From assembly GCA_033297205.1 (NCBI GenBank), contig MU859344.1, positions 1 through 30,894 of the forward strand: a stretch of DNA of 30,894 nucleotides. The letters are read 5' to 3'. A program made the position numbers and the translations under genes. Numbering within the stretch: the first letter of the stretch is position 1; every line of letters starts with the position of its first letter. The notes under the pieces were generated by a model that was given only the letters and a program-made list of their open reading frames with translations, was not told the DNA's origin and did not search any database. Of this stretch, positions 1-10,871 are shown in pieces. This stretch comes from Pseudoneurospora amorphoporcata (lineage: Eukaryota > Ascomycota > Sordariomycetes > Sordariales > Sordariaceae).

Positions 1-127
1 ATCTTTATCACCGAGACACGTATAACGCTACCATACTTGTTGTGAACCTTTTGGCTTCACCGAACAGCACTGATAGTCTTTACCTTCAGCTATCCAACTT
101 AGGCAGATCAGACTGCCGTTCGTCACA
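1..127 (+). mobile_element. 3' part of an LTR (truncated by window edge)
   Basis: The first 127 bases match the end of the complete LTR at 30037-30376. From about position 31 to 127 the two are nearly identical (for example a single C/A difference near position 104), while the first 30 bases are more diverged. Both copies end in GTCACA, which mirrors the TGTGAC that opens the right-hand copy. The 5' part lies outside the window, so I cannot tell a solo LTR from the end of a full element. The sequence after 127 contains no evident tRNA-primer binding site and no gag/pol coding, which favours a solo LTR or fragment. The near-identity suggests a relatively young family or copies too short to be altered by RIP. 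Confidence 0.7.
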
Positions 128-229
128 CATGCTTCCTTCAGCACTGCTGTCGTACTACCACTTCCGCTCCGCTCTGCTACAAGTGCATAGTTCACTATAG
201 CATCCCTATACTAGTACTATCATTATAGG

Positions 230-900
230 CTAATTAGGGCATTGCAGCAAACAGAAGGTATTTAATTTAATTAGGGAGGTTACTTTATTATTATTATTAT
301 TTTTAGAATAGTAAAACGAAGTTTCGAGAGCTTTTTTCTAGGGAGTGAGGCGGATGGGGAGTTTTTATTTAATTTCGTTTAGGTTGTTAAAAAATTTGTT
401 TTTGTCGTTGGAAAATTCAATAGGGATAGTGGCCTGCTAGATAGGGGAGGATAAGGGTATATTTGGTTTAGTCGTAGGTTCCTTCCCCTTCTTCGATTTG
501 AGTAGCTTTTTTGGGGAGCGTAGTAGCCTTCTTCTTAGGAGCGATAGCTTTTTTCTTGGGAGCGGTAATAGTTTTAGTCGATTATTTGGTTTCGATACAG
601 GTACGGCTCTTCTTTTTGGGGCAAGCGGATGTATGTGGTGGAGTGGTTACGCTGGGATTTTCTTAGTCGCTATGGCTGTTGCTATGGCTTTCGTCGAACT
701 GGACCGAGGCTGTACCGCTTCGAATGCGAGACCGCTTTAAAGCGGGAGTCTTTTTAAGGATCGTTTTGGGAGGTATTATCGCGATAGGTTAATTTACTTT
801 GAACGAAAAGTATAGAGTTTGAACTTTAATTTGTATAAAAATCGTTATGAAAGGTTACGATTTATAGATTTACGGGTTGAGTAGCGGTGTGTGTGTGTGT
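230..900. repeat. AT-rich degenerate stretch with a Lys/Ala/Pro-rich coding relic
   Basis: This stretch is strongly T/G-skewed on the plus strand and far poorer in C than the genes beyond 1353. It has a TTA microsatellite at about 283-300 and a GT run at about 887-901. On the minus strand from about 720 down to 447 one frame reads as a basic low-complexity protein with repeated APKKKA-type units (ITAPKKKAIAPKKKATT), ending IEEGEGTYD and a stop, but it is interrupted by two in-frame TAA codons. This looks like a decayed gene or transposon ORF with a histone-H1-like basic tail. RIP is a plausible cause of the composition; the parent family is not recognisable. Confidence 0.45.
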
Positions 901-1352
901 GCCACCCCTCATGCTAAGAAAACGGCTAGGCGTTTGAGTGTGAGAATAGTAATGAAGTCTTTTCATTAGTCATCTAAGTCTGCTCCTGTAAACTTACTCT
1001 TTTGTATCAAGGAACCGGAATAGCTACGAAAGATAAGTTAGCATCACACAGCATACGTACTTGATTATGATATCATGAATAAGCTGGAAAAACGTTTAAT
1101 TTGTGTATTACACCAGGAATCGATGATCGTAGAAGAAATGACGGTCAAGTATGCTTAGCAACCTAGGATGCGAAAGAACAATCAATGATATATATGTGTG
1201 TGGTATCTCCCTAAATGACCAGAATAACAACCAAAAAAAAGCAAAAGCAAACTATGACATGCCAAAAACAGTAAAAACACACCCACATAAGCAAACCAAA
1301 CCCCCAAAAGTCATTATGCTGCCCACTGCTTCCTCCGTAAATCATATCCATA
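901..1352. other. Intergenic, likely MON1 3' region
   Basis: No gene is seen. The stretch lies directly downstream of the MON1 stop and becomes A-rich on the plus strand at 1200-1310 (T-rich in the MON1 sense), as expected of a 3' untranslated and polyadenylation region. Short open frames here have no recognisable content. Confidence 0.4.
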
Positions 1353-3368
1353 TCAAAACACCCCGCCCCCAATGATAAACAACCTCTCCTCCTCCCTCTT
1401 TGCCCACTGCACCACCTTATTCGCACACTGCGTCATTACTCCCCTCGACATATTCGGTCCCGCGACGCAGTAGAACTCGAACACGGGCGTGATCCAAGCC
1501 AAGCTCGCCGCGTCCTCGGACACCAGGTGCAGGACTTTTAGATGTGAATGTTTGGCGTGGATAGAACTGTGTAAGTGGTGGTAGAGGGTCATTAGGCGGC
1601 GGCGGCGGGACACTAGTAGTTTACCTGCTGCTGCCCTTTGTCCTATTGACCCCTTTTCGGATGATGAGGCAGTAGGGGAGGAAGATTCGAAAGCGGGAGA
1701 GAGGCTGGATTGGCAGAATTGCACGTTTGCGCGGGATTTATAGAGGAAGTGGCTTAGTTGTCCTCCCTGTGAGTGTCCTGCTTCTTTTGGTAAAGGACTG
1801 GTGTTTAGGTCCAAAATGGTCTCGATACGGGGACGCCCCTGGCGGGCGGAGGATTGGATCAATGCTAGAGAACCGTTTTTGGCTAGTTGGAGGGCGAGTT
1901 TGTCGCGCATGGATTTGAGTTCGAAAAAGGACTCTTTGTCGGCGGAGATGAGGATTATGGCTATTTCTTCGTCTGGTGAGGGAGCTGGTTTTGGCGGTGG
2001 TGGTTGTGGTGGTTGAGGACCGTCTTCTGATGTTGGGCTGTTGGTTTCTTCCGCCGTATCTACCGAGTCGAAAAAGCTCACGTACATATAGAGGTAGCCG
2101 CGGTTGTTGAAAGCTGGTAGACACAGCGGTACCCAGTTCTCGCCGCCGCCGGCGCGGATGCCACCGGATTCGAAGAGCATGTTGAAGATCAGCTGGAGAT
2201 CGCTCGGGTGGAGCGAGTGTTTGCGCGGCCGGATCACGCTGACTAGCTTGCCGCCTGCCACGATTAGGCCGTAGAGCAACTTGTCGCTGCGGCACTTGAG
2301 GAAGGCGTTGTTAATGGTAGCCCGGTGGGACTTGCGCAGTCGTAGACACTCGAGAGCGCCGAGAAGGGCAGAAGGAGAGCCCTTGGTGAAGGAATCGGCC
2401 AAGGAGGAGAGGAGGGATTCAGTTCCTTCTAGTGGCTTTCGAAGGTCGGTGGAGGGACGGTGGACGAAGATGTTCTTGAGTGTCGGAAGCGTGAGGGTGG
2501 ACAGGATCTGCATGTATAAAGCGTCTAGTTGACTTCGAAGTTGGGCGTCGCTCTCGCCGAGTCTGCTGATGGCCACGAAATAAAGGGGGCCTTGAGTGCT
2601 GATGACGAAGCGAGCGTTCCCGGCTGTGAAACCCAGAAGGGGATCCTTTGCGCCCTCGTAGAAGGAGATGATGGTTTGCACGACGCCCATGTAGGAGTTG
2701 ATCAGACTTGTATCGCCATGTCGACTCCAGATGGGCTTTCCGGCCGAGGATAGGATCATGTAGTGTTTCATCTTGGACTTCCAGAGTGATAGCCGCTGTT
2801 CGTCGGTGATTCCCTTGTCGCCTACTTCGGGGATATCATCGAACTCCTTCTCGAATCCGGTTAAGCTGTCGCATGCGCCGGTCCTGCTGGCCTCGAAGGG
2901 CTGGACAGAAGACGACTGAGTCCTCAGCATTGACCATGCGCGGCTTCGCCTGTTAAACTCGCCCGTGACAAGATCTGCCAGGTCTCCCGGTGGACGGAGG
3001 GTTGCGGGATAGCTCGCGACGCTCACGGTTTCTGCCGTCGGGTCGGTGCGCGGGGAGGTATAGCCGCTAGCGCTCGACTGGGGAGAGGCAACGGATCTCG
3101 TGGCGCTGGTCGCGCTGGTCGAGAAAGTGCCGCGCGACCCATCGGGGAAGGATAGAGTAGAGATGTCGATGGTTGACACTTGGGTGGTGGGCTTGGAAGC
3201 GGCCGTTACGTGTAGGGCTCCGGATGCGCCATCATCCGACAACTTGCGACTGGGACGGGGCGGCAGGGGAGGGACATGGTCGACGGCTTCGGTAGTGCTG
3301 CGTTCGATCTTCTGATTGTTGTTGTTGTTGTTGCTATCATTGCTTCCGGCTTCAATGTCCCGGTCCAT
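1353..3368 (-). CDS. MON1: Vacuolar fusion protein Mon1
   Basis: A single uninterrupted 671-codon frame. Family knowledge: Mon1 pairs with Ccz1 as guanine-nucleotide exchange factor for Ypt7/Rab7, driving early-to-late endosome conversion and vacuole and autophagosome fusion; it is built from three longin domains. Seen here: a disordered N-terminus to about residue 180 with a poly-Asn run (13-17) and Ser/Thr/Pro-rich sequence; a first longin-like region at about 200-330 containing GKPIWSRHGD and the diagnostic FVISTQGPLYFVAISRLGE; a second at about 360-500; and a C-terminal one ending in REEERLFI before GGGVF. A Pro-rich insert (about 451-465) separates parts of domain two. The start ATG at 3368 has A at -3 and G at +4. 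An upstream ATG at 3438 opens a short overlapping frame. It is transcribed divergently from DOP1. The length is typical of fungal Mon1. Confidence 0.93.
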   Translation of the reverse strand: MDRDIEAGSNDSNNNNNNQKIERSTTEAVDHVPPLPPRPSRKLSDDGASGALHVTAASKPTTQVSTIDISTLSFPDGSRGTFSTSATSATRSVASPQSSASGYTSPRTDPTAETVSVASYPATLRPPGDLADLVTGEFNRRSRAWSMLRTQSSSVQPFEASRTGACDSLTGFEKEFDDIPEVGDKGITDEQRLSLWKSKMKHYMILSSAGKPIWSRHGDTSLINSYMGVVQTIISFYEGAKDPLLGFTAGNARFVISTQGPLYFVAISRLGESDAQLRSQLDALYMQILSTLTLPTLKNIFVHRPSTDLRKPLEGTESLLSSLADSFTKGSPSALLGALECLRLRKSHRATINNAFLKCRSDKLLYGLIVAGGKLVSVIRPRKHSLHPSDLQLIFNMLFESGGIRAGGGENWVPLCLPAFNNRGYLYMYVSFFDSVDTAEETNSPTSEDGPQPPQPPPPKPAPSPDEEIAIILISADKESFFELKSMRDKLALQLAKNGSLALIQSSARQGRPRIETILDLNTSPLPKEAGHSQGGQLSHFLYKSRANVQFCQSSLSPAFESSSPTASSSEKGSIGQRAAAGKLLVSRRRRLMTLYHHLHSSIHAKHSHLKVLHLVSEDAASLAWITPVFEFYCVAGPNMSRGVMTQCANKVVQWAKREEERLFIIGGGVF

Positions 3369-3438
3369 TGTTGTGAGTAAGACAGTGGCAGGTCGGCGTC
3401 GACAGTTTCACCGATGTCGAGCTGGTCGAACTGAGCAT
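3352..3438 (-). promoter_or_regulatory. Upstream ORF overlapping the MON1 start
   Basis: On the minus strand an ATG at 3438-3436 with A at -3 opens a 28-codon frame (beginning MLSSTSSTS) that runs through the MON1 initiation codon in another frame and stops at TGA 3354-3352. If the MON1 transcript starts upstream of 3438, scanning ribosomes would meet this ATG first, which would lower MON1 translation. The transcription start is unknown, so this is a candidate only. Confidence 0.35.
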
Positions 3439-4206
3439 TGTCGGACTCTTTCACTCTTTAATTATTCGGCGAGGGAGTGCAATCGTGTGTCCTATTTCCA
3501 CCGGCTTATTCGCAACTCCATTCCATGGGGGAAGGAGATGTCGGGTCTGAAAAGGAGTCAGAATGAAAGAGAGAGAACTGAAGTGGAAGAAAGGAGACGA
3601 CGAAAGGACGGGAAACACCGCCGACCGACCGGAAGCATGACGACAGTGAGAGCGGTCACACAGGGCATGTTCCGTCCCGTTCCCCTGTACCTTCCAGAAT
3701 CTTGGTACCTACAACTGTTAGCGATAAGATAGCGGGCCGCCCCTGCAGCTTGGTATTAGTGGGGAAGATCAGTGATTGGATGGAACCCCGTTAGCGGGTG
3801 CAGGCAACGGCAGGGTGGGAGTGGTGCGCTGACGAACAGCACGAACAAGCGCTGCTCCACTATGTCTTACAGATGCCCACTAGGTAACGTAGTAGGTAAT
3901 AAGGTAGCCTCACAGTGACAGCGTCGACAGCTCCCTCCCGCCTGCTGCACCTCAACGTCGTCAACGGGAACTCTGGAAGCCACGGCACCTCAGCAACACC
4001 TTTTAGTGGAGTTCCGGGTACCTTTACGACTTCAACACCAGGACACCACCCAATCCCCTCCCCCACGCAGTTTTCCCACCGGCCACCTCGAGACGGCAAT
4101 GAGCCATAGCAGTCTGTCTAGATCAGGGAACGTCCTGTTCTCGAATCCCTAGACTTCCGTCACAAGGTCTCATCCCACGATCGCCGTCACCACCCAGCCC
4201 GCTACC
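3369..4206. promoter_or_regulatory. Shared upstream region of MON1 and DOP1
   Basis: About 840 bp between the two divergent start codons. It must contain both 5' leaders and promoters. The MON1-proximal half is purine-rich on the plus strand (around 3535-3620). The DOP1-proximal part (3915-4200) is C-rich on the plus strand, as is common in fungal 5' leaders. No clear TATA element or other defined site was found. Confidence 0.5.
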
Positions 4207-7200
4207 ATGTCTCTCGATCCCACCCGGCCGAGGTCCATCTCCCCCGAGAGCTCTGGCCGCGACTCTCCGGTACCCAAACAATGGAGGAACCAGCTTGGAA
4301 ACGGTATGTCATATTCCCCCTTCCTCCCTGCAAACCTCTCTCTAACTAGGTGGTGGCCGGTGATGGACAGACGATGTTGCGCCGAAAGACAAGAACTACC
4401 GCAAGTACGCTTCCGGCGTCGAACGAGCCCTCTCCCTGTTCGATACAGCCCTCCAAGAATGGGCCGACTACATCTCCTTCCTCAACCGCCTCCTCAAGGC
4501 CCTCCAAGCTCGACCGTCCACCATCAACACCATCCCCGCCAAGGCTACCGTCGCAAAGCGTCTATCACAATGCTTGAACCCGTCTCTTCCGTCCGGTGTT
4601 CACCAAAAGGCTCTCGAGGTCTACAACTTTATATTTACAGTCATTGGCAAGGATGGTCTGTCCAGAGACCTGCCCCTCTACCTCCCCGGCCTGGCGTCGG
4701 TCCTCTCCTTTGCCTCCTTGTCCGTCCGGACCCCTTTCCTCGACCTACTCGAACGCCATTTTTTGGATCTTAACCCGCGATCGCTACGGCCCGCCCTGAA
4801 ATCGATCATACTTGCTCTTTTGCCGGGACTAGAGGAGGAAACCAGCGAGGACTTTGAGCGGACATTAAAGCTCATGGAACGTGTCAAAGCCGCCCTACGA
4901 CCCCAAGGGAGTGAGACAATAACACGAACCCACTCCTCTGGCGACGACTTCTTCTGGCAGTGTTTCTTTCTGGCTTCCATAACCGGACATAGCAGGAGAA
5001 CGGGCGCCTTGGCATACCTCTTGCGCGCCTTACCCGAGCTGGGACACTTGTTACATTCAGAGGGCCACAAGACGGAGACTCGCAATGGCTTGCACCCTGA
5101 GGTGTCCACCAAGTTGGTACAGCTGGTAACGTCTCCCGAGCCAGGATTGCTGATCCGCTGCTTTGCCGCTGGCTTGGCCGATGACCAGATCCTCATCCAA
5201 CGTGGTTTTCTCGACTTGTTAGTCACCCACCTTCCCTTGCACTCCAAGGTGTTGCAAGCCAGGGCCAAGACCGACGACCTGGAACTCCTCTTGAAGACCG
5301 CCGTTGGGGTAACAACCCGGAGGGATATGAGTCTGAACAGGCGGCTGTGGACTTGGCTCCTTGGTCCTGAACCGACAACTGCACACGATGGCGAAGGCGG
5401 TCCCGATTCCCCCACTACCACTGCAAGCACCCCTGCCTACTTCATGTCGAGGACAAGCTATTTTGAAGAATTCGGGTTGCGACCCCTGACTCGGGCCCTG
5501 CTCAGCATGATCAAGGCTAGTAGCGTTGGGAACAATCCAGCAGACCGAGCGAAGCCATATCGTATCTGTCTCTCCTTGATGGACAGGTGGGAGATTGGCG
5601 GCTTGGTTGTGCCTGAGGTGTTCCTTCCCATTGTCGACAGTGTCCGAGACTTCAAAGCAAAAGCAGAAAGCAAATCAGACTTCACTGAGGTTATCCGGAG
5701 TGCAAGTGTTTTCTTTGACGGTGTCGAGAGCGGGTTGATTTACAGCGAAATGCTCAACCTCGTGGCTCAGGCTGTCAGTCCGGGCAAAGTCTCAGTGGCT
5801 GATCGTAGCGACAAGCTCGACCTTGTCAAGTTCATTCTCGGGCATTTCAACGTCAGCGAAGAAGAGATGATAACCATTCATGCTCCGCTTACCGTCCTCT
5901 CCATCTTGTGCATGATCGAGGAGTTGAAAGAGAGTGATGCTTATGCCACCACTCTGCTACCAGACGGTACGACTTTGTTGGTCCAGGCTTTAACAATAGC
6001 TGCAAGCTTGTTGGAGCTCGTGCCAGAAAGAGCGTTTCCACCCAGTGCCAAAGTCAAAGCTATCGAGTCCAAGGTTCTGGCCGGAATCCCAAATGTTGAA
6101 CTGCTCAAGAAGATCAAGAACTTCTACCATGCGGAACAAGGAAACTTGGAGGCCACCTCTCCCCCATTCGTACCGCAAAATGTGGCGGAACTCTTGTTGC
6201 AAAAAGCTTGCGACCTGAACTGTGAGAGTTTCAGTCAACGCGAGTCCGGCCCGACTGTCGCTGCAAAGAGCAAAGTCCTCTTGCTTCTTCTCACCAAGAC
6301 ACCCCATAGATCATTCCTCGATACAAAAAAACTTCTCGCTTCCATTCACGGGTGTCTGTCATCAGATCCCTTTATTACCTTTACGACCTATTATTCGCTA
6401 TTAACCCTTTCTACCCATCTTTATTCTGCTGACCGGATCACCCATGTGGACCTTTCCGAGCTGGTCAGCCCTTTGGTACGACACGCATGGAGCTTTCTCT
6501 CATTGTCAGAGCCGAAGTATCACGTTGAGACGGTCCGGAGTCTTTGGTTGCTTCAGACGGCTCTGACACCAACAAATCACGACATCGAAGCCGCCATATG
6601 CTCTCTAATGCTGGAGAAAGATGTTTCAGGCACGTTTGCTCAGCGTCCTGCCGACCCTGGACGGAGCTTCTGTGTGCTCTGGTCACATAGTCTCCAAGAT
6701 AACCCTTCAGGAAGCGACCGCCGAGGACCCAAGACCCCTGTCATTGATGCAAAGGCGCCACCACGTCTTTGTGGTACAGATAACTACGAAGTCATGCTTA
6801 CCCGCCCGTTATTCCTAATGTTAGATGCGCTCACCGATGAGCGTACGCAGCTGTTCATGACAGTCAAGAGTTGGCTTAGCAGCCTGGTTGGAATAGACAA
6901 GTACGACCCCAGACCTTGTTTGCTACCATGTACAGGCTTACTGACTCCTGTGTTCAGAATATTCAATATTTTCGTGTCCAAGTTCGCCGAGCTATCATGT
7001 CTTAGGCGCCAAACAACTTCGGCTGAAGCCAAAGAAGCTCGCAAGTTCTCCGAAGAGGACGATGTGGAGCTGGCTGTGTATTACCTTCGCTCCTTATCCA
7101 ACGTCTTTCGCTTCACCCCTGACAGCATCTGGGCGTTCCTTGCGAAAAAGACGGTTCGCCCGGATTCTTACTTCCCGTCATTATCTGGAATTAGTATGTT

Positions 7201-10154
7201 ACTCTCCCATTCCGGCGTCTTCTACACGAAAACTAACCAAATCAGCCGGATCCGAGGATGATCTGACCTTCCAGGAGTTTTTCCTCAAGGTTGCCATGCA
7301 ATGCATGGCAGACGTCAATACTCTAGACGATGAAAGCTCCCAGATAAGGGTGACACAACTTCATCGCTCAGCATTGGGCGTAATGCACCCTATCCTGGTG
7401 AACCCTTATGCTGAACCACTAGCACAACTGCACCTTGAGAACCCTCTCATTGATATGCTCACCCAGTCGCTTTCAGGTCCGGAGCCTTACGTACAGACCT
7501 TGCTTCTGGACGTTGTGTTTGCGACCTTGAAGCTGCGTGAGCTAGCACCAGTCGAACTTCCAGAAACACCAACCGCAGAGAAACGCGCTGCGAGTGTTAC
7601 TGCAGACTCGGCTAAAGCCTTCCGAGCTGTGACCGGAGCGAAACCATCATCCGCTCTTCAGCCGCCTCCACCCACGCTACTAAAGTGCATCCTTTCTGGA
7701 CTCAGTGCGCCCAGCAGCCGACATGTTTTGGATAGCTGGATCAGCTTTCTCGCTGAGTGCCTACCACTCTACTCAGATTCAATCTTCCAGGTTCTGATTC
7801 CGCTGGTTGAGACACTCTGCAGTCAGATTTCCACCACTTTCGCCCGCCTACAGCAGCTCTTCCGTGCCTCTAACGATCCTCCAACCCACAATCAGATTGG
7901 TCCCGAGACTACCCTCATATCCCTACTGAATGGCCTCGAGCAGGTACTGGCAAGGGGACACGACAGGCTACTGGCTGAAGAGGCCAGGGCCCAGGTTGTC
8001 AAGAACCCAGACCAGCCTCAAGGCTTTTTCGGCAACATGGTCTCCGGTGTCTTCTCATCCGACGCACCTCAGACCCGGAGCGCCACGGCTAACGATAGAC
8101 TTACCGTTCTTCTGGCCTTCCAAGATGCTGTGCGCATCTGCTTTACCATCTGGTCCTGGGGCCAAGGGAGTGATGCCTTCCTGCAGGACAACTCTTCGGG
8201 TGCTTCGTTCAACTACACTTCTCTACGGATGAGAAACCGGGCCCGAAGGCTCCTGGAGCATCTCTTTGCTGCTGAGACACTAGAGTGCCTGGAGACGGTG
8301 ATCGGGATATGGAGGGGTGCACTGGATAATTCTGATACGTCCAAGGCTGCCGAGATATTCAATCTTTTGCCTGCCCTTGATGGATCGAGGCCGCAGCACA
8401 CAATCCCGGCGCTTTTCAACGCCATATACAGCAGGACTAACCCGGGCGCCCTGGATCCCTCAAGGAGGTCGACCCTTACTATCGAGCTTCAGGATACAGA
8501 CGTGGTCATTTTCTTGGTCGACTACGCGCGCACCCTTGAGGATGATGCGATGGATGAGATTTGGCAGGATTGCATGATCTTCTTGAAGGATCTCCTAGGA
8601 AATCCACTACCTCATCGCCAGGTGTTGCCAAGCTTGTTGGAGTTTGCTGCCATCCTGGGTGAGAAGGTGGACAACACCAACTTCGGAGAACAGAGGAAGA
8701 TGCGTCGTGAACTGGCGGATCTCTTCCTCCGCCTTCTAGCAGCCATCTTCACCACACGGCCTACCAGTTTTGTGGAAAACTCCTCGACGAGTTACACGTC
8801 ATCCACCACCAACCTCTTCCTGTCAGAGACAAAGCCAAATGAGGCCCCTCGTACGCTTTCCGTAGCAGCCATCCGGAGTCCGTTCGAACGCGCAGACGAC
8901 GTTGTCGGGGTTCTCTCCAACATCGTTCCCAACCTTCCCAAGATTCTCGTTGAGAATGACCGCATCCTCACGGCCGCCACCTCCATCTCGGCGAACGTGA
9001 TCGGCCCAACACTGCGGTCCAAGTTTTTCCCCGACACGGTATCCAAGAACACCCTCGTGTTGCTCCACCAACTATCACGCCTACCTAACAACCAAAAGTC
9101 CTGGAAGAAGGACGTTGCCGATGCCTTCAACGACTCCCGCTTCTTTAGCTCTAACCTGAGCCTGGTGCAGACCGACTGGCTGCTCCTCCTCAAGCAATGG
9201 ACCGTGGCAGACAAAGAACGCATCCCCGAAATCCTCGGCCGCATCACCCCGCCCTCGACCGCAGGCATCGTCTTCGGCGTCGGCGCCACCTCCGCCCGTC
9301 TTGAAGCCGACCGCAAGACGCAACTCAACCTTCGGCGCATCGCCACCCTCATCCTCGCTGCCACCGACGACAACTTCGTCACCGAGCTGCCCTCCATCCT
9401 CGACAAGCTCGTCGAGCTCCTCGGCGCCACCGCCACCTCCTCCCCTTCCTCCACCACCCGCGCCGAAGTCTACATGGTAATGCGCGCCCTCGTCCTCCGC
9501 ACCAGCGCCATCCACCTCGCTCCGCTCTGGCCGGTCGTCAACGCCGAGCTGCACGCCGCCATTTCTTCGGTTGTCGCGCCCGACCACTCCGCCCCCAGCG
9601 ACACGTACGGCAACCCCGCCGTCATGCAAGCCTGCAAGCTTCTGGACTTGCTCGTCTGCGTCGCGCCCGATGACTTTCAGCTGCACGAGTGGCTGTTTGT
9701 AACCGACACCATCGACGCCGTCTACCGGCCCAGCGCAGCCGGTTATCAACCTGTTGCATTAGTAGACGAAGTCTCCGAGGAACTCAACGGCTCCCTCATC
9801 ACCACACCCCTTGCCCACCACGGACACGGACCCACCCACTCCCTATCCCTATCCGGCGCCGGAGCATTAGGTCTAGACCCCTCATCCCTCCTCTCCCCCA
9901 CGGATTCCGTCGACGGAGTAGACCAACCGTTGCGCCGTCCCCTGCTGGGTAACCTTCCCGGCCAGATCTCCGACGAAGTAGGCATGGAACGCAAAGATGA
10001 ACTTGTCGCCAAGGTCTTGCGCCCCTTCTTCGGCCAGCTCAGTATCTTTGCTTTTGAGACGACGTATAAGATGACGGAGGTGGACTGGGAAGGGTGTGTG
10101 ATGGGCTTGTTGAGGGATCTGTTTGATGAGCGGAGCGTGGTGAAGGCTCTTTAG
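4207..10154 (+). CDS. DOP1: Dopey family protein Dop1
   Basis: Three exons: 4207-4303, 4371-7193 and 7246-10154, giving 1942 residues. The introns (67 and 52 bp) have GTATGT donors and CTAAC branch sites (4342-4346, 7233-7237). The AG at 4349 is ruled out because it leads to TGA; the AG at 4370 restores the conserved Dopey N-terminus (DKNYRKYASGVERAL, then LFDTALQEWADYISFL). Family knowledge: Dop1 is a large conserved protein which, with Mon2 and the flippase Neo1, works in endosome-to-Golgi recycling and membrane organisation; it is essential in yeast. The rest is mostly helical repeat-like sequence with Leu-rich segments, closing with a conserved-looking block (LRPFFGQLSIFAFETTYKM) and ending LFDERSVVKAL. 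The same frame stays open after the TAG (separate entry). Divergent from MON1 and convergent with TGS1. Confidence 0.92.
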
Positions 10155-10415
10155 GATCGGGCTGGATCTATCATGTATCATGGTGGTGGTGGTGGGAGAT
10201 CTCCGGTGTTGAGTTTGGGTTTGGGACATGGTGGTTTGGGAGGGGTGGTGGATTTGTATGGGGGTGGTGATAGGGTGGGTGCAGGATTGGGTAGTAGGGA
10301 GTTGAGGGAGTTGAGGGGGAGGGAAAGCAGTAGGAGTCGATCGAGTTCGAGGTCGGGAACGGGGATTGGGACGCCCGGGATGGTGAGGTCAAGGACGGAG
10401 AGTAGGCGGTGGTAG
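10155..10415 (+). other. In-frame open extension after the DOP1 stop
   Basis: Directly after the DOP1 TAG (10152-10154) the same frame continues for 86 codons to TAG 10413-10415. It reads as low-complexity protein: a Gly run, then LSLGLGHGGLGG, then a Ser/Arg-rich part (ESSRSRSSSRSGTGIG) and SRTESRRW at the end. It could be a readthrough extension, a former C-terminus cut off by a new stop, a tail joined by an unrecognised splice (TTTAG at the stop could act as an acceptor), or simply G-rich 3' UTR that lacks stops by composition. The context TAG-GAT is not a known strong readthrough motif. Confidence 0.4.
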
Positions 10416-10871
10416 ATTGGTGATGTAGGTAATTGAGCTGAGACTGGGTTTGGTGTTAGCGTTATAGAAAGAAGTAGGTTTGAGAAACGTATGATCGTTG
10501 TTGGGTTAAGTACTAGAGGTAGCGTATTTCATGTGATAGAGGGGTTGTTCCACCTTTTATATCGACAGAGAGGGTGTTCCCGTCTTGTTGAACTCCTCAT
10601 GATGACAAAAATGGCGATAAAAAGGCCGTTAAAATGGGAAAGAAAATCTTCCACAGTAGATGCTGTTATCACATACAATCCATCCATCCATCCATCCGTC
10701 CGACGTCCATACATATCATGCCATATTGTTCCCGAAAACCCTGTCCCACTCCTGAGGCGTCATCAGCCACCCGGTTCCCGAACCTAACCATAGAACTCCA
10801 GCCGCTTTCTGCAGAGCTCCCTACGCTTGCTTTTTCCCTTCCCATTCAAGTTGTTGCGGCCGCAGTGATTG
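10416..10871. other. Convergent 3' region of DOP1 and TGS1
   Basis: No gene is seen. It contains a CATC tetranucleotide run at about 10681-10697. Both neighbouring genes end towards it, so it should contain two opposing polyadenylation regions. Confidence 0.45.

Noticed and set aside
4304..4349. Alternative 46-bp first intron of DOP1 ending at the AG at 4348-4349
   Set aside because: It joins into a frame with TGA after a few codons and places the branch site only three bases from the acceptor; the AG at 4370 restores the conserved sequence.
8792..9749. Long antisense frames of about 220 codons opposite DOP1
   Set aside because: They lie opposite GC-rich conserved DOP1 codons and have biased Gly/Asp/Glu or Arg/Ser composition typical of shadow frames.
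10677..10697. CATC repeats considered as a CRISPR-like or structured array
   Set aside because: A plain tetranucleotide microsatellite without spacers, in a eukaryotic genome.
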